Shown one piece after another: positions 33,714-42,250 of a DNA stretch of 64,000 bases. Origin of the DNA: Enterovirga aerilata (GTDB lineage Bacteria; Pseudomonadota; Alphaproteobacteria; Rhizobiales; Beijerinckiaceae). How positions within the stretch are numbered: the stretch's first letter is position 1; each line of letters begins with the position of its first letter. The stretch covers positions 124,001-188,000 of the forward strand of contig NZ_JABEPP010000003.1 in the NCBI RefSeq assembly GCF_013044135.1, in the 5' to 3' direction. The notes beneath the pieces were generated by a model that saw nothing but the letters and a program-made list of their open reading frames with translations, did no database searches and was not told where the DNA came from. Made by a program: the position numbers and the translations under genes.

Positions 33714-35072
33714 TCAGCTCGCCCGCTTGATGGCGAAGGAGGCGAGGTAGTCCTCGGGCCGGGCCGGATCGAAGCTCTTGCCCATCACCGAGAAGGTCTT
33801 GGTGGTCGTCTTCGGCGGCGTGAGTCCCTGCTGCTCCATCAGCTTCTGGGCGTCGGTCGCGAGATAGACCTGCCGGGCGATCGCCGCATAGTCGACCTCG
33901 CCCTTGATCTGCCCCCAGCGCTTCATCTGGGTCAGCATCCAGACCGCGAAGCTTTCCCAGGGGAAGGGGTCGAAATCGGCGCGGTTGGGCACCTTCTGCA
34001 CCTGGCCGAGCCCGTCCGCGTAGGTGCCCGTGAGGACCTGCTCGACCACGATCTGGGGCTGGTTCAGGTAGTTCGCGGGCGAGATGGCGGCCGCGATCTC
34101 CTTCCGGTTCTCGGCTTTCGACGCATAGGCCGTCGCGTCGATGATCGCGCGGAGCAGCGCCGCATAGGTGTTCGGCATCGCGGTGATGAACTCCCGCGAG
34201 GCCGCGAAGGCGCAGCAGGGATGGCCGTCCCAGATGTCCTTCGACAGGATGTGGATGAAGCCGACGCCGTCATAGACGGCGCGCTGGTTCATCGGGTCGG
34301 GCCCGAGGAAGCCGTCGATATTGTCCGCCCGCATGTTGGCGACCATCTCGGGCGGCGGCACGGCGCGGATCTGCACGTCCGTGTCCGGATCGATGCCGTG
34401 CTCCGCGAGATAGTAGCGGAGCAGGTAGTTGTGCATCGAGTAGTCGAACGGGACGGCGAACTTGAAGCCCTTCCAGGATTTCGGGTCGCGCCTGTCCTTG
34501 TGCTTCATGGCGAGCGTGATCGCCTGGCCGTTGATGTTCTCGATCGCCGGCACCGTATAGGGGACCGGGTTCGAGCCCGCCCCGACCGTGATCGCCACCG
34601 GCATCGGCGAGAGCATGTGCGCGGCGTCGTATTCCTTGTTCAGCGTCTTGTCGCGGATCACCGCCCAGCCGGCCGTCTTCACCACCTCCACGTTCAGGCC
34701 CTGCTTCGAATAGAAGCCCATGGGGGCCGCCATGATGATCGGCGTCGCGCAGGTGATCGGGATGAAGCCGACCTTCAGGTCCTTCTTCTCGAGCGGCGCG
34801 CCCTGGGCGAGGGCCTCGGCCGCGGCCGCGACGGGGAAGAGCTGCGAGATCGCCGCCAGGGCGGCAGGGGCGCCGACCGCCTTCAGGAAGGCGCGCCGGG
34901 TCGCATCCTGGGGAAAGAGCGCCCGCATGAGCGCGCCTTCGACGACGCGCCCGACCCGAGCCTCCGAGGACAGGACGGCGTCGTGCTCCGCCTCGCTCGC
35001 ATGCCGGCCACAGGAACAGCCCGCCCGGCCCAGCCGGCGCGTCGCGTCGAAGGGATCGTCAAAGGTCGACAT
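33714..35072 (-). CDS. cynA: Cyanate (nitrate-type) ABC transporter substrate-binding protein
   Basis: A 452-residue receptor of the NrtA/CmpA/CynA family. A long N-terminal region precedes a Tat-type signal (TRRAFLKAVGAPAALAAISQ, about residues 58-77). Family blocks are LKVGFIPITCATPIIMAAPM, GAGSNPVPY, IDGFLGPDPMNQRAVYDGVG and KDIWDGHPCCAF. Start ATG 35072 has GAGG five bases upstream; a GTG two codons earlier is possible. The extended 57-residue N-terminus before the twin arginines carries CSCGRH, unusual for this family. Nitrate or bicarbonate are alternative ligands, but cynS in the operon favours cyanate. Confidence 0.88.
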   Translation of the reverse strand: MSTFDDPFDATRRLGRAGCSCGRHASEAEHDAVLSSEARVGRVVEGALMRALFPQDATRRAFLKAVGAPAALAAISQLFPVAAAAEALAQGAPLEKKDLKVGFIPITCATPIIMAAPMGFYSKQGLNVEVVKTAGWAVIRDKTLNKEYDAAHMLSPMPVAITVGAGSNPVPYTVPAIENINGQAITLAMKHKDRRDPKSWKGFKFAVPFDYSMHNYLLRYYLAEHGIDPDTDVQIRAVPPPEMVANMRADNIDGFLGPDPMNQRAVYDGVGFIHILSKDIWDGHPCCAFAASREFITAMPNTYAALLRAIIDATAYASKAENRKEIAAAISPANYLNQPQIVVEQVLTGTYADGLGQVQKVPNRADFDPFPWESFAVWMLTQMKRWGQIKGEVDYAAIARQVYLATDAQKLMEQQGLTPPKTTTKTFSVMGKSFDPARPEDYLASFAIKRAS

Positions 35073-35170
35073 CGGCACCTCGTATTGTGCCGCTCGCGAC
35101 GCAACCGATGTGCCAGGATCTCGGGCTTGCCGACTGCGGCCGGCGCCGCCCGCAGGCCGCGGAAGGCTGC

Positions 35171-35356
35171 CTAATTCCTGATCAATGCCCGGCAGGAGGG
35201 CGCGCGCGTGAAGGCGCAGTCGCCGAGCGTCGCCCAGCTCCGCATCCGCTCCAGCATCCAGATCGCCGCGAGCGCAAGGAAGACCGCGAAGACGACGCCG
35301 ATCAGCCCGCCATAGCGGGCGCGCCAGTCCTCCGGTTCCGGCTCGCCTCCGCTCAT
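35171..35356 (-). CDS. Small single-span membrane protein, 61 residues
   Basis: An acidic-basic N-terminus (MSGGEPEPEDWRARYG), one membrane helix (GLIGVVFAVFLALAAIWMLE, about residues 17-36), and a short tail with two cysteines (GDCAFTRAPSCRALI) that could form a disulfide in the periplasm. ATG 35356 follows GGAGC at eight bases. Family not recognised; the composition and ribosome site support a real gene. It lies alone, divergent from ppdK. Confidence 0.6.
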   Translation of the reverse strand: MSGGEPEPEDWRARYGGLIGVVFAVFLALAAIWMLERMRSWATLGDCAFTRAPSCRALIRN

Positions 35357-35501
35357 GAAGGATGCTCCGGGGCCAGAAACGTTCTCAGGGCTGGGGCGTT
35401 CATGACGCCGCTGGACGGGGGCCGGTTCAATTGCGTTTCGACGCGGTTTGGTCCAAGCCGCCTCAATCCTGGGCAACCAAGAACGACCGGATCTGATCGA
35501 T

Positions 35502-38180
35502 ATGGCGAAGTGGGTCTACACCTTCGGCGACGGCAAGGCCGAGGGCGAATCCGGCATGCGCGATCTGCTCGGGGGCAAGGGCGCGAACCTCGCCGAAATG
35601 TCCAATCTCGGCCTGCCCGTGCCGCCCGGCTTCACCATCCCGACCACGGTCTGCACCTATTTCTACGAGCACGACCGGCAATATCCGCCGGAGCTCGAAG
35701 GCGAGGTGGCGCGCGCGCTGGATTTCGTCGGCAGGCTGACCGGCAAGGTCTTCGGCGATGCCGAGAACCCGCTCCTCGTCTCGGTCCGGTCCGGCGCCCG
35801 CGCCTCGATGCCGGGCATGATGGATACCGTCCTCAATCTCGGGCTGAACGACGCGACCGTCGAGGCCGTCGCCCGCCAGGCCGACGACCGCCGCTTCGCC
35901 TATGACAGCTATCGCCGCTTCATCACGATGTATTCGGACGTGGTGCTGGGCGTCGAGCACCACAATTTCGAGGAGGCGCTCGACCTCTACAAGGACCGCA
36001 AGGGCTATTCCCTCGACACGGATCTGAACGCGGATGACTGGGCCGAGCTCATCACCCGCTACAAGAAGATCGTCCAGGACCACCTGGGCAAGCCCTTCCC
36101 GCAGGACCCCAAGGAGCAGCTCTGGGGCGCCATCGGCGCGGTCTTCGGCTCCTGGATGAACGCGCGCGCGATCAAGTACCGCGAGCTCAACAACATCCCG
36201 GCCTCCTGGGGCACGGCCGTGAACGTGCAGGCCATGGTCTTCGGCAATATGGGCGAGACCTCGGCCACGGGCGTCGCCTTCACGCGCAACCCCTCGACCG
36301 GCGAGCGCGCGCTCTACGGCGAGTTCCTGATCAACGCCCAGGGCGAGGACGTGGTGGCGGGCATCCGCACGCCGCAGGACATCACCGAGGCCGCCCGCAT
36401 CGCGTCCGGCTCCGACAAGCCCTCCATGGAGAAGGCGATGCCGGAGGCCTATGCGGAGCTCGTCCGCATCTACGGGATCCTCGAGCGGCATTATCGCGAC
36501 ATGCAGGACATGGAGTTCACCGTCGAGAAGGGGAAGCTCTGGATGCTGCAGACGCGGTCCGGCAAGCGGACCGCCAAGGCCGCGCTCCGGATCGCGGTGG
36601 ATCTCGCCGGCGAGGGGCTCATCTCGCAGGAGGAGGCGGTCAACCGGATCGATCCGGCCTCGCTCGACCAGCTCCTCCACCCGACGATCGACCCCAAGGC
36701 CGAGCGCAAGGTGCTGGCCACGGGCCTGCCGGCCTCTCCCGGCGCCGCCTCGGGCGAGGTCGTGTTCTCGTCCGAGGAGGCGGAGGCCGCCAGGAAAGCC
36801 GGCCGCAAGGTCATCCTGGTGCGGGTCGAGACGAGCCCGGAGGACATCCACGGCATGCATGCCGCCGAAGGCATCCTGACGACGCGCGGCGGCATGACCT
36901 CGCATGCGGCCGTGGTCGCGCGCGGCATGGGCAAGCCCTGCGTCTCCGGCGCGGGGCAGATCCGGGTCGATTACGCCAAGCGCGCCTTCACGGTCGGCGG
37001 CGTGACGGTACAGGCCGGGGAGACGATCACGATCGACGGCGGCACGGGTGAGGTGCTGCAGGGCGCGATCCGCATGCAGGAGCCGGAGCTGTCGGGCGAG
37101 TTCGCGACGCTCATGGAATGGGCGGACAAGGGCCGCAAGCTCAAGGTCCGGGCCAATGCCGACACGCCGCGCGATGCCGAGACGGCGCGCAATTTCGGCG
37201 CGGAGGGCATCGGCCTCTGCCGCACGGAGCACATGTTCTTCGAGGGCGACCGCATCGTCGCGGTGCGCGAGATGATCCTCGCCGACGACGAGGCGGGCCG
37301 GCGCGCGGCCCTCACCAAGCTCCTGCCGTATCAGCGCGGCGATTTTCTCGAGCTCTTCACCATCATGAAGGGCCTGCCCGTCACGATCCGGCTGCTCGAT
37401 CCGCCGCTGCACGAATTCCTGCCGCACACGGACAAGGAGATCGCCGAGGTCGCGGCGCAGACGGGTCTCTCGCCGGAGAAGCTGAAGCGGCGCGCGGCCG
37501 AACTGCACGAGTTCAACCCGATGCTCGGGTTTCGCGGCTGCCGCATCGCGATCGCCTATCCGGAGATCGCCGAGATGCAGGCCCGCGCGATCCTGGAGGC
37601 TGCCGTCGAGGCGCAGGCGAAGACCGGCGCCGCGGTCGTTCCGGAAATCATGGTTCCGCTGATCGTGACCCGTGCCGAATTCGACCTTGTGAAGGCGCGG
37701 ATCGACGCGATGGCCGAGGCGGTCTTCAAGGAGAAGGGCGCCTCCGTGGGGTATCAGGTCGGCACCATGATCGAGCTGCCGCGCGCCTGCCTGAAGGCCG
37801 ACGAGATCGCCGAGACGGCGGAGTTCTTCTCCTTCGGCACGAACGACCTGACCCAGACGGCGCTCGGCATCTCGCGCGACGACGCCGCGACCTTCCTCGG
37901 GCCCTATACCCAGAAGGGGATTCTTCCCTCGGATCCCTTCGTGACCATCGACCAGGAGGGCGTCGGCGAGCTCGTCAGGATCGGGGTCGAGCGCGGGCGC
38001 CGCGTGCGCAACAACCTGAAGCTCGGTATCTGCGGTGAGCATGGCGGCGATCCGGCCTCCGTCCGTTTCTGCGATGAGATCGGGCTCGATTACGTCTCCT
38101 GCTCGCCCTACCGCGTGCCGATCGCCCGCCTTGCTGCGGCGCAGGCCGCGATCGGCGGCAAGGTCGCCAGCACGGCCTGA
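35502..38180 (+). CDS. ppdK: Pyruvate, phosphate dikinase
   Basis: Interconverts pyruvate, ATP and Pi with PEP, AMP and PPi in central carbon metabolism. At 892 residues it is full length: nucleotide-grasp domain (LLGGKGANLAEMSNLGLPVP near the start, VRSGARASMPGMMDTVLNLG), swivelling phospho-His domain with His468 in GGMTSHAAVVARGMGKPC, and a C-terminal PEP/pyruvate barrel (GIGLCRTEHMFF, GTNDLTQTALGISRDD, GICGEHGGDP with the acid-base Cys). ATG 35502 is where homology starts. A thioesterase gene follows by one base. Confidence 0.96.
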   Translation: MAKWVYTFGDGKAEGESGMRDLLGGKGANLAEMSNLGLPVPPGFTIPTTVCTYFYEHDRQYPPELEGEVARALDFVGRLTGKVFGDAENPLLVSVRSGARASMPGMMDTVLNLGLNDATVEAVARQADDRRFAYDSYRRFITMYSDVVLGVEHHNFEEALDLYKDRKGYSLDTDLNADDWAELITRYKKIVQDHLGKPFPQDPKEQLWGAIGAVFGSWMNARAIKYRELNNIPASWGTAVNVQAMVFGNMGETSATGVAFTRNPSTGERALYGEFLINAQGEDVVAGIRTPQDITEAARIASGSDKPSMEKAMPEAYAELVRIYGILERHYRDMQDMEFTVEKGKLWMLQTRSGKRTAKAALRIAVDLAGEGLISQEEAVNRIDPASLDQLLHPTIDPKAERKVLATGLPASPGAASGEVVFSSEEAEAARKAGRKVILVRVETSPEDIHGMHAAEGILTTRGGMTSHAAVVARGMGKPCVSGAGQIRVDYAKRAFTVGGVTVQAGETITIDGGTGEVLQGAIRMQEPELSGEFATLMEWADKGRKLKVRANADTPRDAETARNFGAEGIGLCRTEHMFFEGDRIVAVREMILADDEAGRRAALTKLLPYQRGDFLELFTIMKGLPVTIRLLDPPLHEFLPHTDKEIAEVAAQTGLSPEKLKRRAAELHEFNPMLGFRGCRIAIAYPEIAEMQARAILEAAVEAQAKTGAAVVPEIMVPLIVTRAEFDLVKARIDAMAEAVFKEKGASVGYQVGTMIELPRACLKADEIAETAEFFSFGTNDLTQTALGISRDDAATFLGPYTQKGILPSDPFVTIDQEGVGELVRIGVERGRRVRNNLKLGICGEHGGDPASVRFCDEIGLDYVSCSPYRVPIARLAAAQAAIGGKVASTA

Positions 38181-38181
38181 C

Positions 38182-38613
38182 ATGGTCGCCGAGGAGCGGG
38201 TCCGGTCGAGCTTCGCCCGGCAGGGCCTGATGGAGACGCTCGGCGCGACGCTCGTCCGCGTTGCGCCCGGCGCGGTCGAGATCGCGCTGCGGCCCGGGCC
38301 CGGCGTCTCGCAGCAGCACGGCTTCGTCCATGCCGGGGCGATCAGCGCGATCGCGGACAGCGCGGCCGGCTATGCCGCGCTCAGCCTCATGCCGGCCGGT
38401 ACGGGCGTGCTGACGACCGAGTTCAAGATCAACCTGCTCGCGCCCGCCGCGGGCGAGCGCATCGTGGCCCGGGGCAGGGTGGTGAAAGCCGGCCGGACGC
38501 TGACGCTGGCGCAGTCGGAGGTCTTCGCCGAGACGGCCGGGCAGGAGAAGCTGATCGCGCTCCTTACCGCGACGCTGATGGCCGTCCGCGGGCGCGAGGG
38601 CGTGAGCGACTGA
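38182..38613 (+). CDS. PaaI-family hotdog thioesterase
   Basis: A 143-residue hotdog-fold acyl-CoA thioesterase. The family box is QQHGFVHAGAISAIADSAAG (about residues 44-63), where Asp is the usual catalytic residue, followed by VLTTEFKINLLAPA. Its ATG is two bases past the ppdK stop, so the two are probably co-transcribed. In the PaaI group the substrate is often a phenylacetyl-CoA-type or medium acyl-CoA; it cannot be fixed here. Confidence 0.88.
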   Translation: MVAEERVRSSFARQGLMETLGATLVRVAPGAVEIALRPGPGVSQQHGFVHAGAISAIADSAAGYAALSLMPAGTGVLTTEFKINLLAPAAGERIVARGRVVKAGRTLTLAQSEVFAETAGQEKLIALLTATLMAVRGREGVSD

Positions 38614-38617
38614 CGGG

Positions 38618-38938
38618 TCACGCGTCGCTGGACAGCTTCATGAGGACGAGGCCGCTCACGATGAGCAGGGCGGCGAGAATGCGCAGCGTGCCGGCAGACT
38701 CGCCGAGGACCGCGATGCCGACCAGGAAGGCGCCGACGGCACCGATCCCGGTCCAGATCGTATAGGCCGTCCCGAGCGGGAGGGATCGCATCGCGAGTGC
38801 CAGCAGGGCGAAGCTGGCGATCATCGCGCCGACCGTGATCAGGCCGGGCCAAAGCTTCGTGAAGCCTTCGGATTGCTTCATCGTGAAAGCCCATACGACT
38901 TCCAGCAATCCGGCGATGATGAGCATGGTCCAGGCCAC
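38618..38938 (-). CDS. sugE: Small multidrug resistance family transporter, SugE/Gdx type
   Basis: A 106-residue, four-helix SMR protein. Glu13 in AGLLEVVWAFTMKQS is the essential carboxylate, and LPLGTAYTIWTGIGAVGAF is the second signature. The WAFTMKQSEGFTKLWP segment is of the SugE/Gdx subtype, whose characterised members export guanidinium ion in exchange for protons; the EmrE-type multidrug reading is less likely. The start is GTG 38936-38938. Its ribosome site (GGGAG) lies inside a hairpin just upstream. A single gene rather than the paired form is present. Confidence 0.88.
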   Translation of the reverse strand: MAWTMLIIAGLLEVVWAFTMKQSEGFTKLWPGLITVGAMIASFALLALAMRSLPLGTAYTIWTGIGAVGAFLVGIAVLGESAGTLRILAALLIVSGLVLMKLSSDA

Positions 38939-39060
38939 GACGGCAGCTCCCGAGCAGCTGCCGGGCCGTCCCGGACTTGAACCCTGGAGGGGGAGGACGT
39001 GGCCTCGCCCATCTTAGATGAGACAGCCTGGCCGATTTTCCAGGCCGCGATCAGCGCAAG
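38939..39060 (-). promoter_or_regulatory. Structured 5' leader of the SMR gene, masks the ribosome site
   Basis: Reading on the reverse strand: a hairpin GCCTGG/CCAGGC, then CCGGG-ACGG-CCCGG (a 5-bp stem with an ACGG loop), then CGGCAGCT/AGCTGCCG (8 bp, 7-base loop) directly before the GTG start, holding GGGAG partly paired. Guanidine-II riboswitches use ACGR-loop hairpins, but they need two and only one is seen. A ligand-responsive leader is possible, not shown. Confidence 0.35.
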
Positions 39061-39249
39061 TCGAAGATTCGGTTCTCAGCCTGTGACCGATGAGGCCGGA
39101 GCGGCGACCGCAAGGCAGCCGACCGAGTTCGGCGTGCTGTCCTCGCCGATGCAGGCTGAGCGAGCCGGGCGTCAGGAGGCGCGGGCCGCAAGGAAAAGGG
39201 CCGGTGCGCTGTCGCGCCCGGCCCCTCACTAGCTCGCCTCGTATAGCCG

Positions 39250-39858
39250 TCAGAGCGCGAAGCGCTCGCGGATGTAGTTTTCCAGGTAGGCGATGTCTTC
39301 CTTCGACTCCAGCGCCCGGGTCTCGGCCGCGAAGACGCGGTCTTCGGCCTCCTTGAGGAGCGCGCGGGCCTGGGCGATCTCCTCCTGGATGCGCTGCTCG
39401 GCGGCGGCGGCGCGCTGCTCGGCGTGCCTGGCCTCCTCGCGCGCGGCGCGGATCTGGGCGTCCGCGTCGGCGAGCTTCTCGGCCGCCCGCTCGGTGACCG
39501 CGTTGAGGCGCTCCTCGGCGGCGCGGGCGCGCTCCTGAAGCGCCTGGATCTGCTGCTCGGCCTGGTTCAGCTGCTCGGCCGTGCGCTCGGCGATGGTGCG
39601 GGCCTGCTCCTCGGCATGGGCGGCGCGCTCCTGTGCGTTCTTGATGAGGTCGGCCGCCTTCACGACGGCGTCGAGCGCGGCGGAGAGCTCGGGCTTCTGC
39701 TGCGGCGCGACGCCCGGGAAGGAGCGCTGCGGGAACGGCGCCCGGACGACGTTCTCGGCCACCTGGGCCGGAGCCGGACGGCGGTTCTGCGGGGTGGACA
39801 ATTGCCGGAGCTGGTCGCTCAGCTCGTCTGTCCAGAGCGTCTTGAGAGCCTGCTGCAT
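39250..39858 (-). CDS. Coiled-coil protein, 202 residues
   Basis: After a short N-terminal part (MQQALKTLWTDELSDQLRQL) and a proline-rich linker (about residues 22-55), residues 60-190 form a near-continuous Ala/Glu/Arg-rich coiled coil with repeated AEEQARTIAERTAEQ-like heptads, ending in a short helix (EDIAYLENYIRERFAL). No membrane segment or catalytic motif is present. ATG 39858 follows GGAGG at eight bases. Function not recognised; the layout suggests a structural or scaffolding protein. A CtrA-like motif lies about 75 bases upstream. Confidence 0.7.
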   Translation of the reverse strand: MQQALKTLWTDELSDQLRQLSTPQNRRPAPAQVAENVVRAPFPQRSFPGVAPQQKPELSAALDAVVKAADLIKNAQERAAHAEEQARTIAERTAEQLNQAEQQIQALQERARAAEERLNAVTERAAEKLADADAQIRAAREEARHAEQRAAAAEQRIQEEIAQARALLKEAEDRVFAAETRALESKEDIAYLENYIRERFAL

Positions 39859-39929
39859 TTCTATGCCTCCGCCAGTGCCCGCGACGGCGCAGGGCACCCC
39901 CTTCTTCAACCAGCAGTGAACAAAGATGG

Positions 39930-39944
39930 TTAACGAACCGTTAC
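39930..39944. promoter_or_regulatory. CtrA-like binding motif
   Basis: TTAA-N7-TTAC in the spacer before the coiled-coil gene, one base off the TTAA-N7-TTAA consensus of the alphaproteobacterial cell-cycle regulator CtrA. A second loose copy, TTAA-N7-TCAA, lies at 40093-40107. Confidence 0.35.
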
Positions 39945-40151
39945 GCCACACTTATGCACGCGGTCTCGGCGGGGAGCTTGTTGTTCTTTACTCGCGAATC
40001 TCTTGCACGGACCCAAGACGAGCGGATCACCGCGCCGGGCCACCGTCAACATGGCGTTTTCGTGGCCGCGGCGAAATCGCGCGGCCGTGGCATTAACGGC
40101 CCATCAACCATGCCCCTTCACCCTACAGGCAGCGTTCGAACGAGGGTGTCA

Positions 40152-40280
40152 GTGGAAATCGTTCTCATCGTTGCCGCGGCAGGCGGCCTGCTCGGGTGCT
40201 TCGCGTCGCTGTCCCGGCTCGACGTCAACCGGACCAGGCACCAGCTCCGCCATCCCGGCCGGCGGCTGGCGGTGCGCTGA
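40152..40280 (+). CDS. Very small membrane protein, 42 residues
   Basis: Opens at GTG 40152 (GAGGG six bases before) and reads MEIVLIVAAAGGLLGCFASL, a single membrane helix, then a basic tail (SRLDVNRTRHQLRHPGRRLA). The hydrophobic-then-basic layout suits an inner-membrane microprotein with a cytoplasmic tail. The family is not recognised and it could be spurious. Confidence 0.4.
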   Translation: MEIVLIVAAAGGLLGCFASLSRLDVNRTRHQLRHPGRRLAVR

Positions 40281-40289
40281 ACCGCGAAG

Positions 40290-41414
40290 CTACTCGATCA
40301 CGATGCGCGGGGCGGCGCGCCGCCCCGCTCCTTCCTGAAGGCCCGCCCACAGCTTCTGCGCGACGTCCATGAAGGCGCGCGCATGCGCCGTGCCCGGATC
40401 GGTGACGACGACCGGACGTCCGGCATCGGAGGTCTCCCGGATCTCCATCTGGAGCGGAATCTCGCCCAGGAACGGCACGCCGAGCTTTTCCGCCTCGCGG
40501 CGGGCGCCGCCATGGCCGAAGATGTTCGACACGGTCCCGCAATGCGGGCAGGCGAAGCTGGCCATGTTCTCCACGACCCCGAGGATGGGGATCTCGACCT
40601 TCTGGAACATGGCGACGCCGCGCCGGGCATCGATCAGCGCGAGGTCCTGAGGGGTCGAGACGATCACGGCCCCGGTCAGGGGCGTCGACTGCGCCATGGT
40701 GAGCTGGGCGTCGCCGGTGCCGGGCGGCATGTCGACGATGAGAACGTCGAGCTCCCCCCAGGCCACCTCGCGCAGGAGCTGCTGGATGGCGGAGGTCACC
40801 ATGGGCCCGCGCCAGATCATGGCGGAGCTCTCCTCGACCAGGAAGCCGATCGACATCACCTTGACGCCGTAGCCGTCGAGCGGCTCGAGCATGCGTTCGC
40901 CGACGAGGCGGGGCTTGCCCGAGAGGCCGAAGAGCTTCGGCGCCGAGGGGCCGTAGATGTCCGCATCGAGAAGCCCGACCGCGAGGCCCTGCAGGCGCAG
41001 TGCGAGCGCGAGATTGCAGGACAGCGTCGACTTGCCGACGCCGCCCTTGCCGGACGCGACCGCGACGATGCGCTTGACCCCGGGCACCGCCTGCGCGCGC
41101 GGCGGCGCGGCTGCCGCACGTTGCGCGGCGGAGGGGGGCGCGGCCGCCCGGCCCGGCCCGGCTCCGGCCGGCCGGTCGGCCGTGAGCGTCACGAAGACGG
41201 GGCCCGCGCCGGGGAGCGCCTTCACGGCCGCCTCGGCCGCCGCGCGCACCGGCTCCAGCGCCGCGGCCTCGCCCGGATCGGCCGAGATCGCGAAGGAGAC
41301 GCGCCCGCTCGGATCGACCGAAATCTCGGACAGCCGGCCGGAGGCGGGCAGCGGCCCGCTCCCGATCCTGATCGTCCCAAGTGCCCGGAGCACCTCGTCC
41401 CGCGAGACCGCCAC
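40290..41414 (-). CDS. apbC: Mrp/ApbC-family iron-sulfur cluster carrier ATPase
   Basis: A 374-residue P-loop protein that binds and delivers Fe-S clusters in the cytosol. The N-terminal MIP18/DUF59 domain (about residues 1-90) is joined by an Ala/Pro-rich linker to the ATPase with deviant Walker A GKGGVGKST (residues 122-130), LLDADIYGPS, VDMPPGTGD and the cluster-binding CPHCG. The start is GTG 41412-41414 behind GGAAGGAC. The gene stands alone. Confidence 0.94.
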   Translation of the reverse strand: MAVSRDEVLRALGTIRIGSGPLPASGRLSEISVDPSGRVSFAISADPGEAAALEPVRAAAEAAVKALPGAGPVFVTLTADRPAGAGPGRAAAPPSAAQRAAAAPPRAQAVPGVKRIVAVASGKGGVGKSTLSCNLALALRLQGLAVGLLDADIYGPSAPKLFGLSGKPRLVGERMLEPLDGYGVKVMSIGFLVEESSAMIWRGPMVTSAIQQLLREVAWGELDVLIVDMPPGTGDAQLTMAQSTPLTGAVIVSTPQDLALIDARRGVAMFQKVEIPILGVVENMASFACPHCGTVSNIFGHGGARREAEKLGVPFLGEIPLQMEIRETSDAGRPVVVTDPGTAHARAFMDVAQKLWAGLQEGAGRRAAPRIVIE

Positions 41415-41616
41415 GCTCTGTCCTTCCCGATGCCGCGCCGGCTTTAGGGCATCCGCCGCCGCGGATGAAGGCGGGCCGCGCACGCATGCGTGAGCGCCCG
41501 GGCGGGAAACCAAGCCCGGCGCCGGCCGTTCCCCCTCCGACGAGCGGCCGGGCGAGCGCGCGGCGCCGCCGCACGCCCCCGCCCGGATCCCGGCCGAAGG
41601 AGAGAAGGAGATTCTC

Positions 41617-42126
41617 ATGGCGCACGACCACACGCAGCACGAGGGCGCGGCGAAGCTCTACGAGCTGATCAAGGACATCAAGGTCGCGATGATGACGACC
41701 ATCGAGCCGGACGGGACCCTGCACAGCCGGCCGATGTGGAACCACTCGGCCGATTCCTCCGGCGACCTCTGGTTCTTCACGCGCGAGCGGGCCCCGAAGG
41801 TACGCGAGCTGTCGCGGGACGCCCAGGTCAATCTCGGCTTCGCCGATCCGTCCGGCCAGAACTACGTCTCGATTTCCGGCACGGCCGAGATCGTCCGCGA
41901 CCAGTCCAAGGTGAAGGAGCTCTGGAGCGAGGGGCTGCGGACCTGGTTCCCGAAGGGGCCGGACGATCCGGACATCGCCCTCATCCGCATCCACCCGGCG
42001 GGCGGGGAATACTGGGACGGCCCGTCGCGCAGCGTCATGCAGCTCTACGGCTACGCCAAGGCGCGGCTCACCGGCGAGCCGCCGACGGAGCTCTCCGACA
42101 ACAGGAAGGTCACGCTCACGGCCTGA
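41617..42126 (+). CDS. Pyridoxamine 5'-phosphate oxidase-fold protein (general stress protein 26-like)
   Basis: A 169-residue split-barrel flavoprotein. Blocks are [59 protein letters not shown] and a C-terminal region with [17 protein letters not shown]. This is the general stress protein 26 subgroup, which binds flavin; it is not the vitamin B6 biosynthesis PdxH. ATG 41617 follows GGAGAAGGAG. Role likely redox or stress-related; substrate unknown. Confidence 0.88.
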   Translation: MAHDHTQHEGAAKLYELIKDIKVAMMTTIEPDGTLHSRPMWNHSADSSGDLWFFTRERAPKVRELSRDAQVNLGFADPSGQNYVSISGTAEIVRDQSKVKELWSEGLRTWFPKGPDDPDIALIRIHPAGGEYWDGPSRSVMQLYGYAKARLTGEPPTELSDNRKVTLTA

Positions 42127-42250
42127 CGGCCTCGGGCGGGATCGGCCTCCGCTCGAAGCCGATCTCGCCCGGACGGTAGCCTTGCCTCGCCCGAGCGGGC
42201 ATGATGCCGGCGAGCGGCCGGTCCCGCCGTCATGCGAGGTGAGTTCCGCG

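Noticed and set aside
35463-38183. A 906-codon reverse frame over ppdK
   Set aside because: Shadow of a conserved full-length forward gene.
38973-38984. tRNA T-loop-like string (reverse strand GGGTTCAAGTCC) before the SMR gene
   Set aside because: The flanking bases do not form a 5-bp T stem, and no matching acceptor stem or anticodon arm lies at the required distance.
38939-39060. Calling a guanidine-I, -II or -III riboswitch for the SMR leader
   Set aside because: Guanidine-I conserved blocks are absent, class III pseudoknot sequences do not match, and only one ACGR loop is present where class II needs two. Kept only as a structured leader.
38999-39232. A 77-codon forward frame starting at GTG 38999 behind GGGGGAGGAC
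   Set aside because: The ribosome-site spacing is too short, the product has no recognisable features, and the site overlaps the structured leader of the reverse-strand SMR gene.
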